From assembly GCA_943789355.1 (NCBI GenBank), contig CALSTU010000001.1, positions 1 through 64,000 on the forward strand: a DNA stretch of 64,000 nt, read 5' to 3'. A program made the translations under genes and the position numbers. Each line of letters begins with the position of its first letter. Within the stretch, counting starts at the first letter, position 1. This DNA comes from UBA7430 sp002478765. GTDB taxonomy: Bacteria > Bacteroidota > Bacteroidia > Flavobacteriales > UBA7430. Below are positions 18,452-26,984 of this stretch, piece by piece. The notes under the pieces were generated by a model. The model was given only the letters and a program-made list of their open reading frames with translations. It searched no databases and was not told the DNA's origin.

Positions 18452-19008
18452 TTCAGTCGGACATCCTGGGGTGCATCCATCCAAATTTCGAAATCCTTTT
18501 CTTTTTCTGACATGCATTTTTTCCACAACTCATAGGATTCACAGTTGAATAGTGAACCTTCTAATTCATCAATAATCCATGCTTTAGACCGAATCTCTTC
18601 ATCCAATTGCTCAGAACCCCATCCGGAATATCCAAGAAAAAAACGAATGTCGTCGGTCTTTAAATTGTCTTCAGTAATGAGTGTTCTCACTTGATTAAAG
18701 TCACCCCCCCAGTATAAGTCATCAACAATAGGAATGCTACCTTCAATTTTTTCAGGCACACGATGAATGAAGTAGAGGTTGTCTGGAGCTACGGGCCCGC
18801 CGTAATGAATTTCAGAATCAAATTCAGGGAAGTCTGAGATAACATCGCTCAGTTTCAGATTGGAAGGTTTGTTAATGATAAAGCCTACGACTTCCTCATG
18901 ATAATCTGTAAGTAATACAACAGATTTGTGAAAATAATCATCGTTAAGTAGCGGTCTGGAAATAAGAACATTTCCTTTCTTTAGGCTCAAATTACTCGAA
19001 ATTCCCAT
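18448..19008 (-). CDS. YqgE/AlgH family protein (UPF0301)
   Basis: The 186-residue protein shows the UPF0301 signature: KKGNVLISRPLLNDDYFHKSV at the N terminus, GFIINKPS, the HYGGPV loop, and FLGYSGWGSEQLDEEI. It is a soluble cytoplasmic family found across bacteria with no settled biochemical function. It overlaps the end of the aminotransferase gene by four bases on the opposite strand, so the two transcripts converge. Assignment rests on several intact motifs over the full family length. Confidence 0.9.
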   Translation of the reverse strand: MGISSNLSLKKGNVLISRPLLNDDYFHKSVVLLTDYHEEVVGFIINKPSNLKLSDVISDFPEFDSEIHYGGPVAPDNLYFIHRVPEKIEGSIPIVDDLYWGGDFNQVRTLITEDNLKTDDIRFFLGYSGWGSEQLDEEIRSKAWIIDELEGSLFNCESYELWKKCMSEKEKDFEIWMDAPQDVRLN

Positions 19009-19073
19009 ACATTTTAATCGTCTGGTGAGTCATAAATCTATGGTTTATGAAAGCTTTATCCAAATTCTATGAG

Positions 19074-19081
19074 TATTTTTG
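19074..19081 (+). promoter_or_regulatory. Putative -7 element for pdxH
   Basis: TATTTTTG fits TAnnTTTG and lies 15 bp upstream of the pdxH ATG at 19097. No clear -33 TTG is visible at the usual distance. Confidence 0.4.
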
Positions 19082-19096
19082 TAACAAACACGTGTC

Positions 19097-19738
19097 ATGA
19101 AGAGAAATATAGAAGACATACGAAAGGATTACAATAAAGATATTTTGGACGAAAAAGACTTGGATTTAAATCCGATTCTTCAGTTTAAGCGATGGTTCGA
19201 GAACGCTTTAAATTCTGATGTTAAAGAAGCGAATGCTCTTGTTCTTTCTACCGTTTCTCGTCAAGGCTTCCCCAATGCTAGGGTGGTTTTATTAAAGGGT
19301 CTTGAATCCAATGGTTTTAGATTTTTCACAAATTACAACAGTGCCAAAGGACGTGACTTGAATGAGTGCCCAAAAGCATCCATGACATTTTTCTGGCCAG
19401 AGTTGGAACAACAAATTAGGATCAATGGGCAGGTTGAAAAGCTGTCTGGTAAAGATTCAGATCTTTATTTTGATTCTAGACCTCATGGAAGTAAGATTTC
19501 AGCACTTGCATCAAATCAGAGTTCCAAAGTTAATCACAGAGATGAATTGACAGACGAGGTTCTGCGCTTAGAAAAGTTATACGAGCATCAAGAAATAGAA
19601 CGCCCAGAGCATTGGGGTGGGTATCTTCTCATACCCAATAAAATTGAGTTTTGGCAGGGCAGAGCATCTCGCTTACACGATCGTTTTTTGTATGAGGATG
19701 TTGAGGGTCAATGGAAACTTTCTCGACTGGCTCCTTAA
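19097..19738 (+). CDS. pdxH: Pyridoxamine 5'-phosphate oxidase
   Basis: The 213-residue protein is the FMN-dependent oxidase that makes pyridoxal 5'-phosphate from PNP or PMP. Family features are intact: LSTVSRQGFPNARVVLLKG (FMN binding), FFTNYNSAKG, the RINGQVEKL strand, SRPHGSKISALASNQS, and the C-terminal WGGYLLIPNKIEFWQGRASRLHDR with the RLHDR substrate motif. The C terminus W(K)LSRLAP is also standard. Length is normal. It stands alone between a short promoter region and the convergent cdaA gene, with a four-base tail-to-tail overlap. Many PLP enzymes in this window depend on its product. Confidence 0.96.
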   Translation: MKRNIEDIRKDYNKDILDEKDLDLNPILQFKRWFENALNSDVKEANALVLSTVSRQGFPNARVVLLKGLESNGFRFFTNYNSAKGRDLNECPKASMTFFWPELEQQIRINGQVEKLSGKDSDLYFDSRPHGSKISALASNQSSKVNHRDELTDEVLRLEKLYEHQEIERPEHWGGYLLIPNKIEFWQGRASRLHDRFLYEDVEGQWKLSRLAP

Positions 19739-20508
19739 TTGTTTTTCAAGTCTCGGCTTAGAAATTTCTCCAACTTTTCATCGTCTATATTTTCGCTAAG
19801 ACGCCCTTGTTTTAGATAAGATATTCGCCCTGTTTCTTCAGATACAGTGATTGCTAAAGCGTCGGTCATTTCTGTTAAACTTGCTGCAGCTCTGTGTCTC
19901 AATCCCATGTGTGTGGGTAAGGATACCAGTTCAGATACAGGGAGTACGCAACGTGCAGCGGTAATGGTGTTTTTACTCAAAATGACTGCACCATCATGTA
20001 ACGGACTGTTTTTAAAAAAGATACTCTCCAAAAGAGATCTACTCAATTGAGCATTCATTTGCTCACCTGTACGTTCATAAGTTCCTAGTTCAGTGCTACG
20101 AGTAATGATGATTAGTGCCCCTGTTTTGGTACTTGCCATGCTTCGGCATGCTTTGATTAACTCATTGATGTTTAGACCTAATCTTACATCGGGTTTTAAT
20201 AAGTGTCTGAAAAAGTTTTTTCGATTTTGAAAACTGGTGGTTCCTATCATTAACAAAAATTTACGAACCTCTTGTTGAAATACAATAATAATGGCGAGGA
20301 CACCAACACCAATAAATTGACCCAAAATTTCACTGAGTAAATCCATTTGTAAGGCACCTACCAATTTCCAAAATAAATAGGTGAGTGCAAGGCCTATAAA
20401 TATTTTGATGGCTACGGTACCCTTGACCAATTTATACAATTGATAAAGGAGTGCTGTGACAAGTAAAATGTCAATGAAATCAAATATGTCTAGATCAAGA
20501 AAGCCCAA
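19735..20508 (-). CDS. cdaA: Diadenylate cyclase CdaA
   Basis: The 257-residue membrane enzyme condenses two ATP into cyclic di-AMP. Three membrane segments occupy about residues 10-100 (FIDILLVTALLYQLYKLV; IFIGLALTYLFWKLV; IGVGVLAIIIVFQQEV). The DAC domain follows with HDGAVIL (DGA motif) and GLRHRAAASLTE (RHR motif), both intact, so catalysis is expected. It lies two bases downstream of folP and is probably translated from the same mRNA. I recall this folP-cdaA pairing as common in Bacteroidota, possibly co-regulating folate and c-di-AMP. No c-di-AMP phosphodiesterase is visible in the window. Confidence 0.93.
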   Translation of the reverse strand: MGFLDLDIFDFIDILLVTALLYQLYKLVKGTVAIKIFIGLALTYLFWKLVGALQMDLLSEILGQFIGVGVLAIIIVFQQEVRKFLLMIGTTSFQNRKNFFRHLLKPDVRLGLNINELIKACRSMASTKTGALIIITRSTELGTYERTGEQMNAQLSRSLLESIFFKNSPLHDGAVILSKNTITAARCVLPVSELVSLPTHMGLRHRAAASLTEMTDALAITVSEETGRISYLKQGRLSENIDDEKLEKFLSRDLKNN

Positions 20509-20510
20509 AA

Positions 20511-21341
20511 TTATTTTTTCAACAAGTTAGTAATTTTTACGGCTTCTACAGCCTCTTTAACATCATGAACTCTCAAAATGGATGCTCCGTTTAACAAGCT
20601 TGCCGTATGTATAACGGTAGATCCATTGAGCGCTTCATTCGAATCACACTCTAAAACCTTGTACACCATAGATTTTCGAGAAGCGCCTATAAGCAGCGGA
20701 TGTCCGAGTATTTCAAAAGATTTGATGTTTTTTATGATTTCATAATTTTGAGCGGTGTCTTTGGCAAAACCTAAACCGGGATCGACAATGATGTCAAACG
20801 CACCCTTTTCATGCAATCGTGTTATTTTTTCTTGAAGTTCAGTAATGATGTCTGGTATCAGATCTTTATACCTGTTTAACGAAGACATTGTTTCAGGTGT
20901 TCCTCTCTTATGCATCATGATGTATGGAATGTTTTCCTGCGCAATCAAATCGAACATGCCTTCGTCCATGTCTCCTCCCGAAATGTCATTGATGATTGAT
21001 GCACCCATTTTAATGGCATCAGAGGCAATGCTTGAGCGAAATGTATCAATGGATATAAGCGCGTCAGGAAAGGCTTTTAAGATGAGCTCAAGGGCAGGAA
21101 ACAAACGTTTTTGCTCTTCTGATTCAGATACAAATGGAGCTCCAGGCCTCGAAGAATAGGCACCAATGTCAATAAATGCAGCTCCATCATCAATCATTGA
21201 CTGAACGCCAATAAGAATGTTTTCATCAGATTGCGCACGACTTTTATCGTAAAACGAATCGGGGGTGATGTTTAGAATTCCCATAATTTTTGGGATTTCT
21301 AAATCAATGACTTTACCTTTGCAATTGATTGTTCTTTTCAA
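20511..21341 (-). CDS. folP: Dihydropteroate synthase
   Basis: The 276-residue TIM-barrel enzyme joins p-aminobenzoate to the pterin pyrophosphate in folate synthesis and is the sulfonamide target. All signature blocks are present: IMGILNITPDSFYDKSR, DIGAYSSRPGA, ISIDTFRS, INDISGG, YIMMHKRGTPE, DPGLGFAKD and GASRKSMVYKV. It is the first gene of a two-gene unit with cdaA. Its 5' end overlaps the likely promoter of the divergent DUF1599 gene. Confidence 0.96.
   Translation of the reverse strand: MKRTINCKGKVIDLEIPKIMGILNITPDSFYDKSRAQSDENILIGVQSMIDDGAAFIDIGAYSSRPGAPFVSESEEQKRLFPALELILKAFPDALISIDTFRSSIASDAIKMGASIINDISGGDMDEGMFDLIAQENIPYIMMHKRGTPETMSSLNRYKDLIPDIITELQEKITRLHEKGAFDIIVDPGLGFAKDTAQNYEIIKNIKSFEILGHPLLIGASRKSMVYKVLECDSNEALNGSTVIHTASLLNGASILRVHDVKEAVEAVKITNLLKK
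21314..21321 (+). promoter_or_regulatory. Putative -7 element inside the folP 5' end
   Basis: TACCTTTG fits TAnnTTTG on the plus strand and would start the DUF1599/DoxX/permease transcript about 90 bp upstream of the ATG at 21419, within the start of folP on the other strand. Divergent transcripts would overlap. Confidence 0.35.
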
Positions 21342-21418
21342 AGAATATTTTTTTTAAATCAAGAAACCATTACTTTAGCATCAAAAGTAAAAATAAATCT
21401 TCTACAGATTCATCTCCA

Positions 21419-21967
21419 ATGGGTAAAACCTCACAACAATACGATCAAATCATAGATAAAAGTGCATCTCTTTTTGAGAAAAAGATGAAAGATTATGGTA
21501 GTGCTTGGCGCATCTTAAGACTCACATCTTTAACAGATCAAATTTTCATTAAAGCGCAACGCATTCGGAGTATTGAAAATAAAGGAGTTCAAAAAATTGA
21601 TGAGGGGGTAACCTCTGAGTTTATGGGCATATTGAATTATTCAATCATGGCATTGATTCAACTCGAAAAAGGAGTTGCGGATCAAGCTGACATGAACGTT
21701 GAAGAAGCCATGTTAGCCTATACCGATTATGCAAAGCAATCAAAAGATTTGATGGAAGCAAAAAATCACGACTATGGCGAAGCTTGGCGAGACATGCGTG
21801 TAAGCTCTTTGACCGACCTCATTCTTCAGAAGCTTTTTCGTGTTAAACAAATTGAAGATAACAAGGGAAAAACACTTGTTAGCGAAGGCATAGATGCAAA
21901 TTATTTCGATATGGTTAATTATGCCATTTTTGCCTTAATCCACCTTGAATTAGAATCCAATGTATAA
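21419..21967 (+). CDS. DUF1599 family protein
   Basis: An ATG at 21419 (GKTSQQYDQII) is preferred to an upstream in-frame codon at 21329, whose extra residues are low-complexity and overlap folP. The protein is an internal duplication: KKMKDYGSAWRILRLTSLTDQI is echoed by AKNHDYGEAWRDMRVSSLTDLI, and MGILNYSIMALIQLE by FDMVNYAIFALIHLE. This is the DUF1599 pattern, resembling all-alpha NTP-pyrophosphatase-like proteins. The duplicated half-sites suggest two equivalent binding pockets; catalytic activity is unproven. It overlaps the DoxX-like gene by eight bases. Confidence 0.82.
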   Translation: MGKTSQQYDQIIDKSASLFEKKMKDYGSAWRILRLTSLTDQIFIKAQRIRSIENKGVQKIDEGVTSEFMGILNYSIMALIQLEKGVADQADMNVEEAMLAYTDYAKQSKDLMEAKNHDYGEAWRDMRVSSLTDLILQKLFRVKQIEDNKGKTLVSEGIDANYFDMVNYAIFALIHLELESNV

Positions 21968-23222
21968 ATTTAACAACATCGCTCGAATCCTTGTTGGAGC
22001 ATTATTTATCGTATCAGGTTTAATCAAAGCGAATGATGCCGTAGGTTTTTCGTTTAAACTTCATGATTATTTTGCTGCTGACGTTCTGGACATCCCTTTC
22101 CTTTTAGATTACACATACCCCTTAGCCGTTTTCATCTGTATTGCAGAGATCATGTTGGGCTTATCGGTCCTTGTAGGAGCTAAAATGCGTCTTACCGCTT
22201 GGTCTTTATTGCTCATGATTCTTTTCTTTGATGCCTTAACGTTCTATTCAGCTTATTTTAACAAGGTAACTGACTGCGGATGTTTTGGAGATGCTATCAA
22301 GCTCACACCCTGGGAATCTTTTGCTAAGGATGTGCTTTTAAGTGGTTTGATTTTCATCATTTTTGCTTTTCGAAATCAGGTTAAATATCAAACGAACAAA
22401 GAAAATTGGAAATTTTTACCCATGGCTTTACTGTTTGTAGGTCTTTTTTCTTACTTCATGTTAGATTGGTTGTTTCCTGTTTACTTCACCTTAACGCTTT
22501 TTATACTTGTAAGACTTGTCAATCGTTTTCTTTTGAAAGAAAAGAGAGCGTGGTCCTTGGCGATATTAACCTTTATTACGTGTTTCGCTTTTACTTACCA
22601 CACTTATTCGCACCTGCCTATCAAAGATTACAGGCCTTATGCTGTGGGGAAGAATATTGCAGCGGGAATGAGGCTTCCTGAGGGTGCTCAAGCGGATGTT
22701 TATGAAGATGTATGGAAATATGAAGTTGACGGAGTCATTCATGAATATGCTACGGCCGAAAAACCTTGGGAAATTGTAGACGCTAAATTTGTTGATCGAG
22801 AAACAAAACTCATTGTTGAAGGGGATTACCCACCGATTCAAGATTTCTCAATTGAGTCAGACGCCTTAGGAGATATTACGGATAGTGTTCTTAGCGTTTC
22901 TAATGCTGTTATTTTTGTGATGTATGATTTGTCATTATCCAACCGTTCGGCTTTGGAAAAAATCAATAAATTGACGCGTGATTTATCACAGGAACAGATT
23001 ACGATGATTGGTTTGTCGGCAACCACCGAAGATCAAATGCAAGATGTTAAAAATGAATCGGGCTTATCTTTACCCATTTATTTCACAGATGAAACGACTT
23101 TAAAGACAATTGTAAGGTCCAACCCGGGTATGCTCTGGTTGAATGAAGGAGAGATTGTTGCAAAATTTCATCACAATGATTTCCCAGATTCGAAGACGCT
23201 TGTACAAAACTATTTAAAATAG
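21960..23222 (+). CDS. BT_3928-type DoxX/MauE-like membrane protein with C-terminal thioredoxin-like region
   Basis: Residues 1-140 form four membrane segments of the DoxX/MauE type (IARILVGALFIVSGLIKANDAVGF at the start) with the redox-suggestive DCGCFGDAI loop. A further membrane pair lies at about residues 150-215. The soluble C-terminal half, probably periplasmic, has a thioredoxin-like outline (VIFVMYDLSLSNR...; LSLPIYFTDE; NPGMLWLNEGEIVAKFH) but no CxxC. I recall this architecture as the BT_3928 family. A role in envelope redox balance is inferred. It is embedded in a tight operon with DUF1599 and an ABC permease. Confidence 0.75.
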   Translation: MYKFNNIARILVGALFIVSGLIKANDAVGFSFKLHDYFAADVLDIPFLLDYTYPLAVFICIAEIMLGLSVLVGAKMRLTAWSLLLMILFFDALTFYSAYFNKVTDCGCFGDAIKLTPWESFAKDVLLSGLIFIIFAFRNQVKYQTNKENWKFLPMALLFVGLFSYFMLDWLFPVYFTLTLFILVRLVNRFLLKEKRAWSLAILTFITCFAFTYHTYSHLPIKDYRPYAVGKNIAAGMRLPEGAQADVYEDVWKYEVDGVIHEYATAEKPWEIVDAKFVDRETKLIVEGDYPPIQDFSIESDALGDITDSVLSVSNAVIFVMYDLSLSNRSALEKINKLTRDLSQEQITMIGLSATTEDQMQDVKNESGLSLPIYFTDETTLKTIVRSNPGMLWLNEGEIVAKFHHNDFPDSKTLVQNYLK

Positions 23223-23224
23223 GT

Positions 23225-24298
23225 TTGATTCGGGTTGCTGCATACAAATTTGCATACACACTTCTAGTCATTTGGGGTGTAGCAAGTTTGGTTTTTTGTT
23301 TGTTTTCTATTTTACCCGGTGATCCTTCTCGAATGATGTTGGGTCAGAGAGACGATGAGCAGTTGCGATTAAACATTCAAAAAAAATACGGTTTCGACCG
23401 ACCTCTAGAAGAGCAATATTTGCTTTTTCTCAATGATTTGTCACCAGTTTCCATTCACTCTCTTTCTCCGAATGATTTCACCTACATCGGGAACCATCAA
23501 TACAAGACCATTGCATCCATTACATTTTCAGAATTTAAACTTGCTGTAAAGTATCCTTACCTGAGAACATCCTTTGTTCGCAAAGGAACTTCGGTGGGTG
23601 AAATTATTTCTGATGCTTTGCCCAATACTTTCATTCTAGCTTTCAGTGCTATCGGTATAGCCATGTTTTTTGGAATTCTATTGGGCTTATTGTGTGCCTT
23701 GTATCATCATAAGTTCATCGACCATTTTTTGTCGAGTGTTTCTGTCTTGGGAATGGCATTACCATCCTTTTTCTCTGCCATTATTATGGCGTGGTTGTTT
23801 GGATTTGTTTGGCAAAAATACACGGGTTTATCCATGACGGGAAGCTTGTTTGAGGTTGACGATTATGGTACTGGAGAATACATTGCGTGGAGAAATTTAA
23901 TTTTACCCGCCATTACTTTAGGTATCCGACCGCTTGCCGTTGTCATGCAATTAACTCGAAACTCTTTGTTAGATACTATGAATGAAGACTTCATTAGAAC
24001 GGCCAAGGCCAAAGGCTTATCTTCATTACGTATTTTATTTACTCATGCCTTACCAAACGCACTAAATCCTGTAGTTACATCTTTGTCCGGTTGGTTTGCT
24101 TCTATGTTGGCTGGTGCCGTTTTTGTTGAATACATCTTTGGTTGGAATGGTTTGGGTAAAGAAATCGTTAATGCCTTAAATTATCTGGACTTACCCCTTG
24201 TTATGGGAGCTGTTTTATGCTTATCCCTATGTTTTGTTTTCATCACCATTGTAACAGATGTCATCTATTATTTCTTAGACCCTCGACTAAGGGCCTAA
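23225..24298 (+). CDS. OppB/DppB-type ABC transporter permease, orphan
   Basis: The protein starts at TTG 23225, two bases after the upstream stop; no ATG fits without removing the first membrane helix. The sequence has the OppB-type N terminus (LPGDPSRMML; KKYGFDRPLEEQY), about six membrane helices, and the cytoplasmic EAA loop RTAKAKGLSSLRILFTHALPN that docks to the ATPase. An extended periplasmic loop lies at about residues 65-120. The usual partners (OppC permease, binding protein, ATPases) are absent from the window, so either they are encoded elsewhere or this permease works with a remote set. Confidence 0.85.
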   Translation: MIRVAAYKFAYTLLVIWGVASLVFCLFSILPGDPSRMMLGQRDDEQLRLNIQKKYGFDRPLEEQYLLFLNDLSPVSIHSLSPNDFTYIGNHQYKTIASITFSEFKLAVKYPYLRTSFVRKGTSVGEIISDALPNTFILAFSAIGIAMFFGILLGLLCALYHHKFIDHFLSSVSVLGMALPSFFSAIIMAWLFGFVWQKYTGLSMTGSLFEVDDYGTGEYIAWRNLILPAITLGIRPLAVVMQLTRNSLLDTMNEDFIRTAKAKGLSSLRILFTHALPNALNPVVTSLSGWFASMLAGAVFVEYIFGWNGLGKEIVNALNYLDLPLVMGAVLCLSLCFVFITIVTDVIYYFLDPRLRA

Positions 24299-24422
24299 TC
24301 TCAATTGAGTAATTGGCATTGATTGTCAGGTATATAAACTTTAGGATTGTATAGAACTTGTTGTTCAATAAAGAGTCTAAGTGATATCAGACCTATTTTC
24401 ATGCGCAAACCCTTTTTTATCT

Positions 24423-24430
24423 TAAATTTG
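24423..24430 (+). promoter_or_regulatory. Putative -7 element for ettA-bshB1
   Basis: TAAATTTG fits TAnnTTTG, 28 bp upstream of the ettA ATG. No good -33 element is seen. The rest of the 24299-24458 gap is featureless. Confidence 0.4.
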
Positions 24431-24458
24431 TTTCACATTGTAAATAAAGCAAGCATAT

Positions 24459-26147
24459 ATGTCTGACGATAAAAAAATCATCTTTGGAATGCATAAAGTT
24501 TCCAAAGTCATTCCAAGCGGGAAGCAAATCATTAAAAACATCAACCTTTCATTTTTTTATGGTGCCAAGATCGGTATCATCGGATTGAACGGTTCAGGTA
24601 AGTCTACATTACTGAAAATCATAGCAGGCTTAGACAAGGATTTTAAGGGTGAAGTATACTCAGACAACGAATTTAGTGTTGGTTTGTTAGAGCAAGAACC
24701 GCAATTGGATGATTCTAAAACCGTTATGGAAATTGTTCGGGAAGGGGTTAAAGATATAGTGGATGTCTTGGATGAGTTTAATGACATCAATGATAAATTT
24801 GCAGACCCTAACGTGATGGATGACCCCGATGCTTTTCAAAAGCTTATCGATAGGCAAGGGGAATTGCAAGACATTATTGATGCAAAGGGTGCTTGGGAAT
24901 TGGATAGCAAGCTGGAACGAGCTATGGATGCATTGCGAACCCCTGATGGAGATACGCCGGTAAAAAACTTATCTGGTGGTGAGCGAAGAAGAGTTGCATT
25001 GTGTCGTTTGTTACTTAAAGCTCCCGACGTTCTTTTACTTGATGAACCTACCAACCATTTGGATGCTGAATCTGTTCATTGGTTGGAACAACATCTACAA
25101 CAGTACAAAGGTACCGTGATTGCTATTACGCACGACAGGTATTTCCTTGATAATGTTGCGGGTTGGATTCTTGAATTGGATCGTGGAGAAGGGATTCCGT
25201 GGAAAGGGAACTATTCTTCTTGGTTAGAGCAGAAATCAAAACGATTGGCTCAAGAGGACAAAGATGCTTCTAAAAGACAAAAGACACTTGAGCGTGAGTT
25301 GGAATGGGTTAAAATGGCTCCCAAAGCACGTCAAACAAAGAGTAAAGCACGTTTGAATAATTACAAGCAACTACTTGCTCAAGAAACGAAAGATAAAGAG
25401 CAAAAACTAGAAATTTTCATTCCATCAGGTCCTCGTTTGGGGTCGAATGTTATCGAAGCTAAAAATGTTAGTAAAGGATTTGGAGACAAACTGCTTTACG
25501 GAGATTTAAATTTCAATTTACCTCCCGCAGGTATTGTTGGTATTGTTGGACCAAATGGTGCAGGGAAAACAACCATGTTCCGTATGATTATGGGACTTGA
25601 CAAACCCGATTCGGGTTCTTTTGAAGTCGGGGAAACGGTTAAAGTATCCTACGTAGATCAACAACATGAATCTATAGATTCAGAAAAAACGGTTTGGGAA
25701 AACATTGCTGATGGAATGGAGAATATTGAAATGGGTGGCGTAAAACTCAATTCAAGAGCCTACGTGTCTCGATTTAATTTTGGAGGACAAGATCAGAATA
25801 AAAAAGTTAAAGTACTTTCAGGAGGAGAACGCAATCGTCTTCATTTAGCCATGGCTTTAAAACAAGAAGGTAATGTTTTGTTGTTGGATGAGCCAACGAA
25901 TGATTTGGATGTAAATACCCTAAGAGCGCTTGAAGAAGGATTGGAGAGTTTTGCTGGATGTGCGGTCATCATATCTCACGATAGATGGTTCTTAGATCGC
26001 GTTTGCACGCACATCCTTGCTTTTGAAGGTGATTCTGAAGTTTATTATTTTGAAGGTTCTTATTCCGATTACGAAGAAAATAAATTGAAACGTTTAGGCA
26101 TATCTCAACCTAAAAGAATTCGGTACAAAAAATTGATGAATGATTGA
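24459..26147 (+). CDS. ettA: Energy-dependent translational throttle protein EttA (ABC-F)
   Basis: The 562-residue soluble ABC-F ATPase has two nucleotide-binding domains and no membrane segments. Domain 1 has Walker A GLNGSGKST (residues 42-50), signature LSGGERRRVAL and Walker B LLLDEPTNHLD. Domain 2 has GPNGAGKTT, LSGGERNRLHL and LLLDEPTNDLD. The linker includes KMAPKARQTKSKARL, typical of EttA, and the long arm region in domain 1 is present. EttA binds the ribosomal E site and regulates the first elongation step according to ATP/ADP. It overlaps bshB1 by eight bases. Confidence 0.93.
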   Translation: MSDDKKIIFGMHKVSKVIPSGKQIIKNINLSFFYGAKIGIIGLNGSGKSTLLKIIAGLDKDFKGEVYSDNEFSVGLLEQEPQLDDSKTVMEIVREGVKDIVDVLDEFNDINDKFADPNVMDDPDAFQKLIDRQGELQDIIDAKGAWELDSKLERAMDALRTPDGDTPVKNLSGGERRRVALCRLLLKAPDVLLLDEPTNHLDAESVHWLEQHLQQYKGTVIAITHDRYFLDNVAGWILELDRGEGIPWKGNYSSWLEQKSKRLAQEDKDASKRQKTLERELEWVKMAPKARQTKSKARLNNYKQLLAQETKDKEQKLEIFIPSGPRLGSNVIEAKNVSKGFGDKLLYGDLNFNLPPAGIVGIVGPNGAGKTTMFRMIMGLDKPDSGSFEVGETVKVSYVDQQHESIDSEKTVWENIADGMENIEMGGVKLNSRAYVSRFNFGGQDQNKKVKVLSGGERNRLHLAMALKQEGNVLLLDEPTNDLDVNTLRALEEGLESFAGCAVIISHDRWFLDRVCTHILAFEGDSEVYYFEGSYSDYEENKLKRLGISQPKRIRYKKLMND

Positions 26148-26865
26148 TAAAGTTGACATACTAGCCGTTGGTGTTCACCCTGATGATGTAGAGTTGGGAT
26201 GTGGCGGTACAATCCTTAAACATATTGATCTTGGATTTTCTGTTGGTGTAATCGATTTGACACAAGGCGAATTGGGTACCCGAGGTTCCGCTAAATTACG
26301 TTTGGAAGAGGCCGCTCACTCTGCAAAACTCATGAAGCTTAAGTTTCGTGATAATTTGGGTTTTGAAGATGGTTTTGTGTCTCCCGACGATAAAGCATAC
26401 CAAATGGAAATTGTCAAAAGAATTCGAAAGCATCAACCGAATATTGTTTTGTGTAATGCCATTGATGACAGGCATCCTGACCACCCAAGAGCATCCTCAT
26501 TAGTCTCTACGGCTTGTTTCTTAGCTGGATTGATTAAAATAGAGACGGAATCCGATGGTTCCCCTCAAAAAGCCTGGAGGCCCAAACAAGTACTTCATTA
26601 CATTCAATGGAAACCTATCGATCCTGATTTTGTGATTGATGTATCGGGTTATATGAATCAAAAATTGGAGGCAGTTATGGCCTACAGTTCTCAATTTTTT
26701 GACCCAAACTCCAAAGAAGCTCAAACACCTATATCTTCGAAGCAATTTATTGATTCTGTTAGCTATCGTGCTGAAGACTTGGGCAGATTAATTGGGGTGG
26801 ATCATGCCGAAGGTTTTACAAGTGATAAACCAATCGGAATAAACCGATTGGATGTTTTGCTTTAA
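26140..26865 (+). CDS. bshB1: Bacillithiol biosynthesis deacetylase BshB1
   Basis: The 241-residue PIG-L/LmbE family zinc deacetylase has AVGVHPDDVELGCGGT (His-Pro-Asp-Asp metal motif), DLTQGELGTRGS, and DRHPDHPRAS as the third metal ligand region. QFFDPNSKEAQTPIS and the RAEDLGRLIGVDHAEGF tail match BshB1 rather than general PIG-L proteins. The enzyme removes acetate from GlcNAc-malate to make GlcN-malate, a precursor of bacillithiol. bshA and bshC are not in the window. It is coupled to ettA. Confidence 0.92.
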   Translation: MIDKVDILAVGVHPDDVELGCGGTILKHIDLGFSVGVIDLTQGELGTRGSAKLRLEEAAHSAKLMKLKFRDNLGFEDGFVSPDDKAYQMEIVKRIRKHQPNIVLCNAIDDRHPDHPRASSLVSTACFLAGLIKIETESDGSPQKAWRPKQVLHYIQWKPIDPDFVIDVSGYMNQKLEAVMAYSSQFFDPNSKEAQTPISSKQFIDSVSYRAEDLGRLIGVDHAEGFTSDKPIGINRLDVLL

Positions 26866-26984
26866 CCTTAATAACGAACTTGATTGAGTACCAAATTAAA
26901 TCAATCATAGATTGTTTTTGAAGGGTGTTTAGAATGACTATTCCCCTTTTCATTTGTATACCAGGTAAATTGTAATTGACATTC

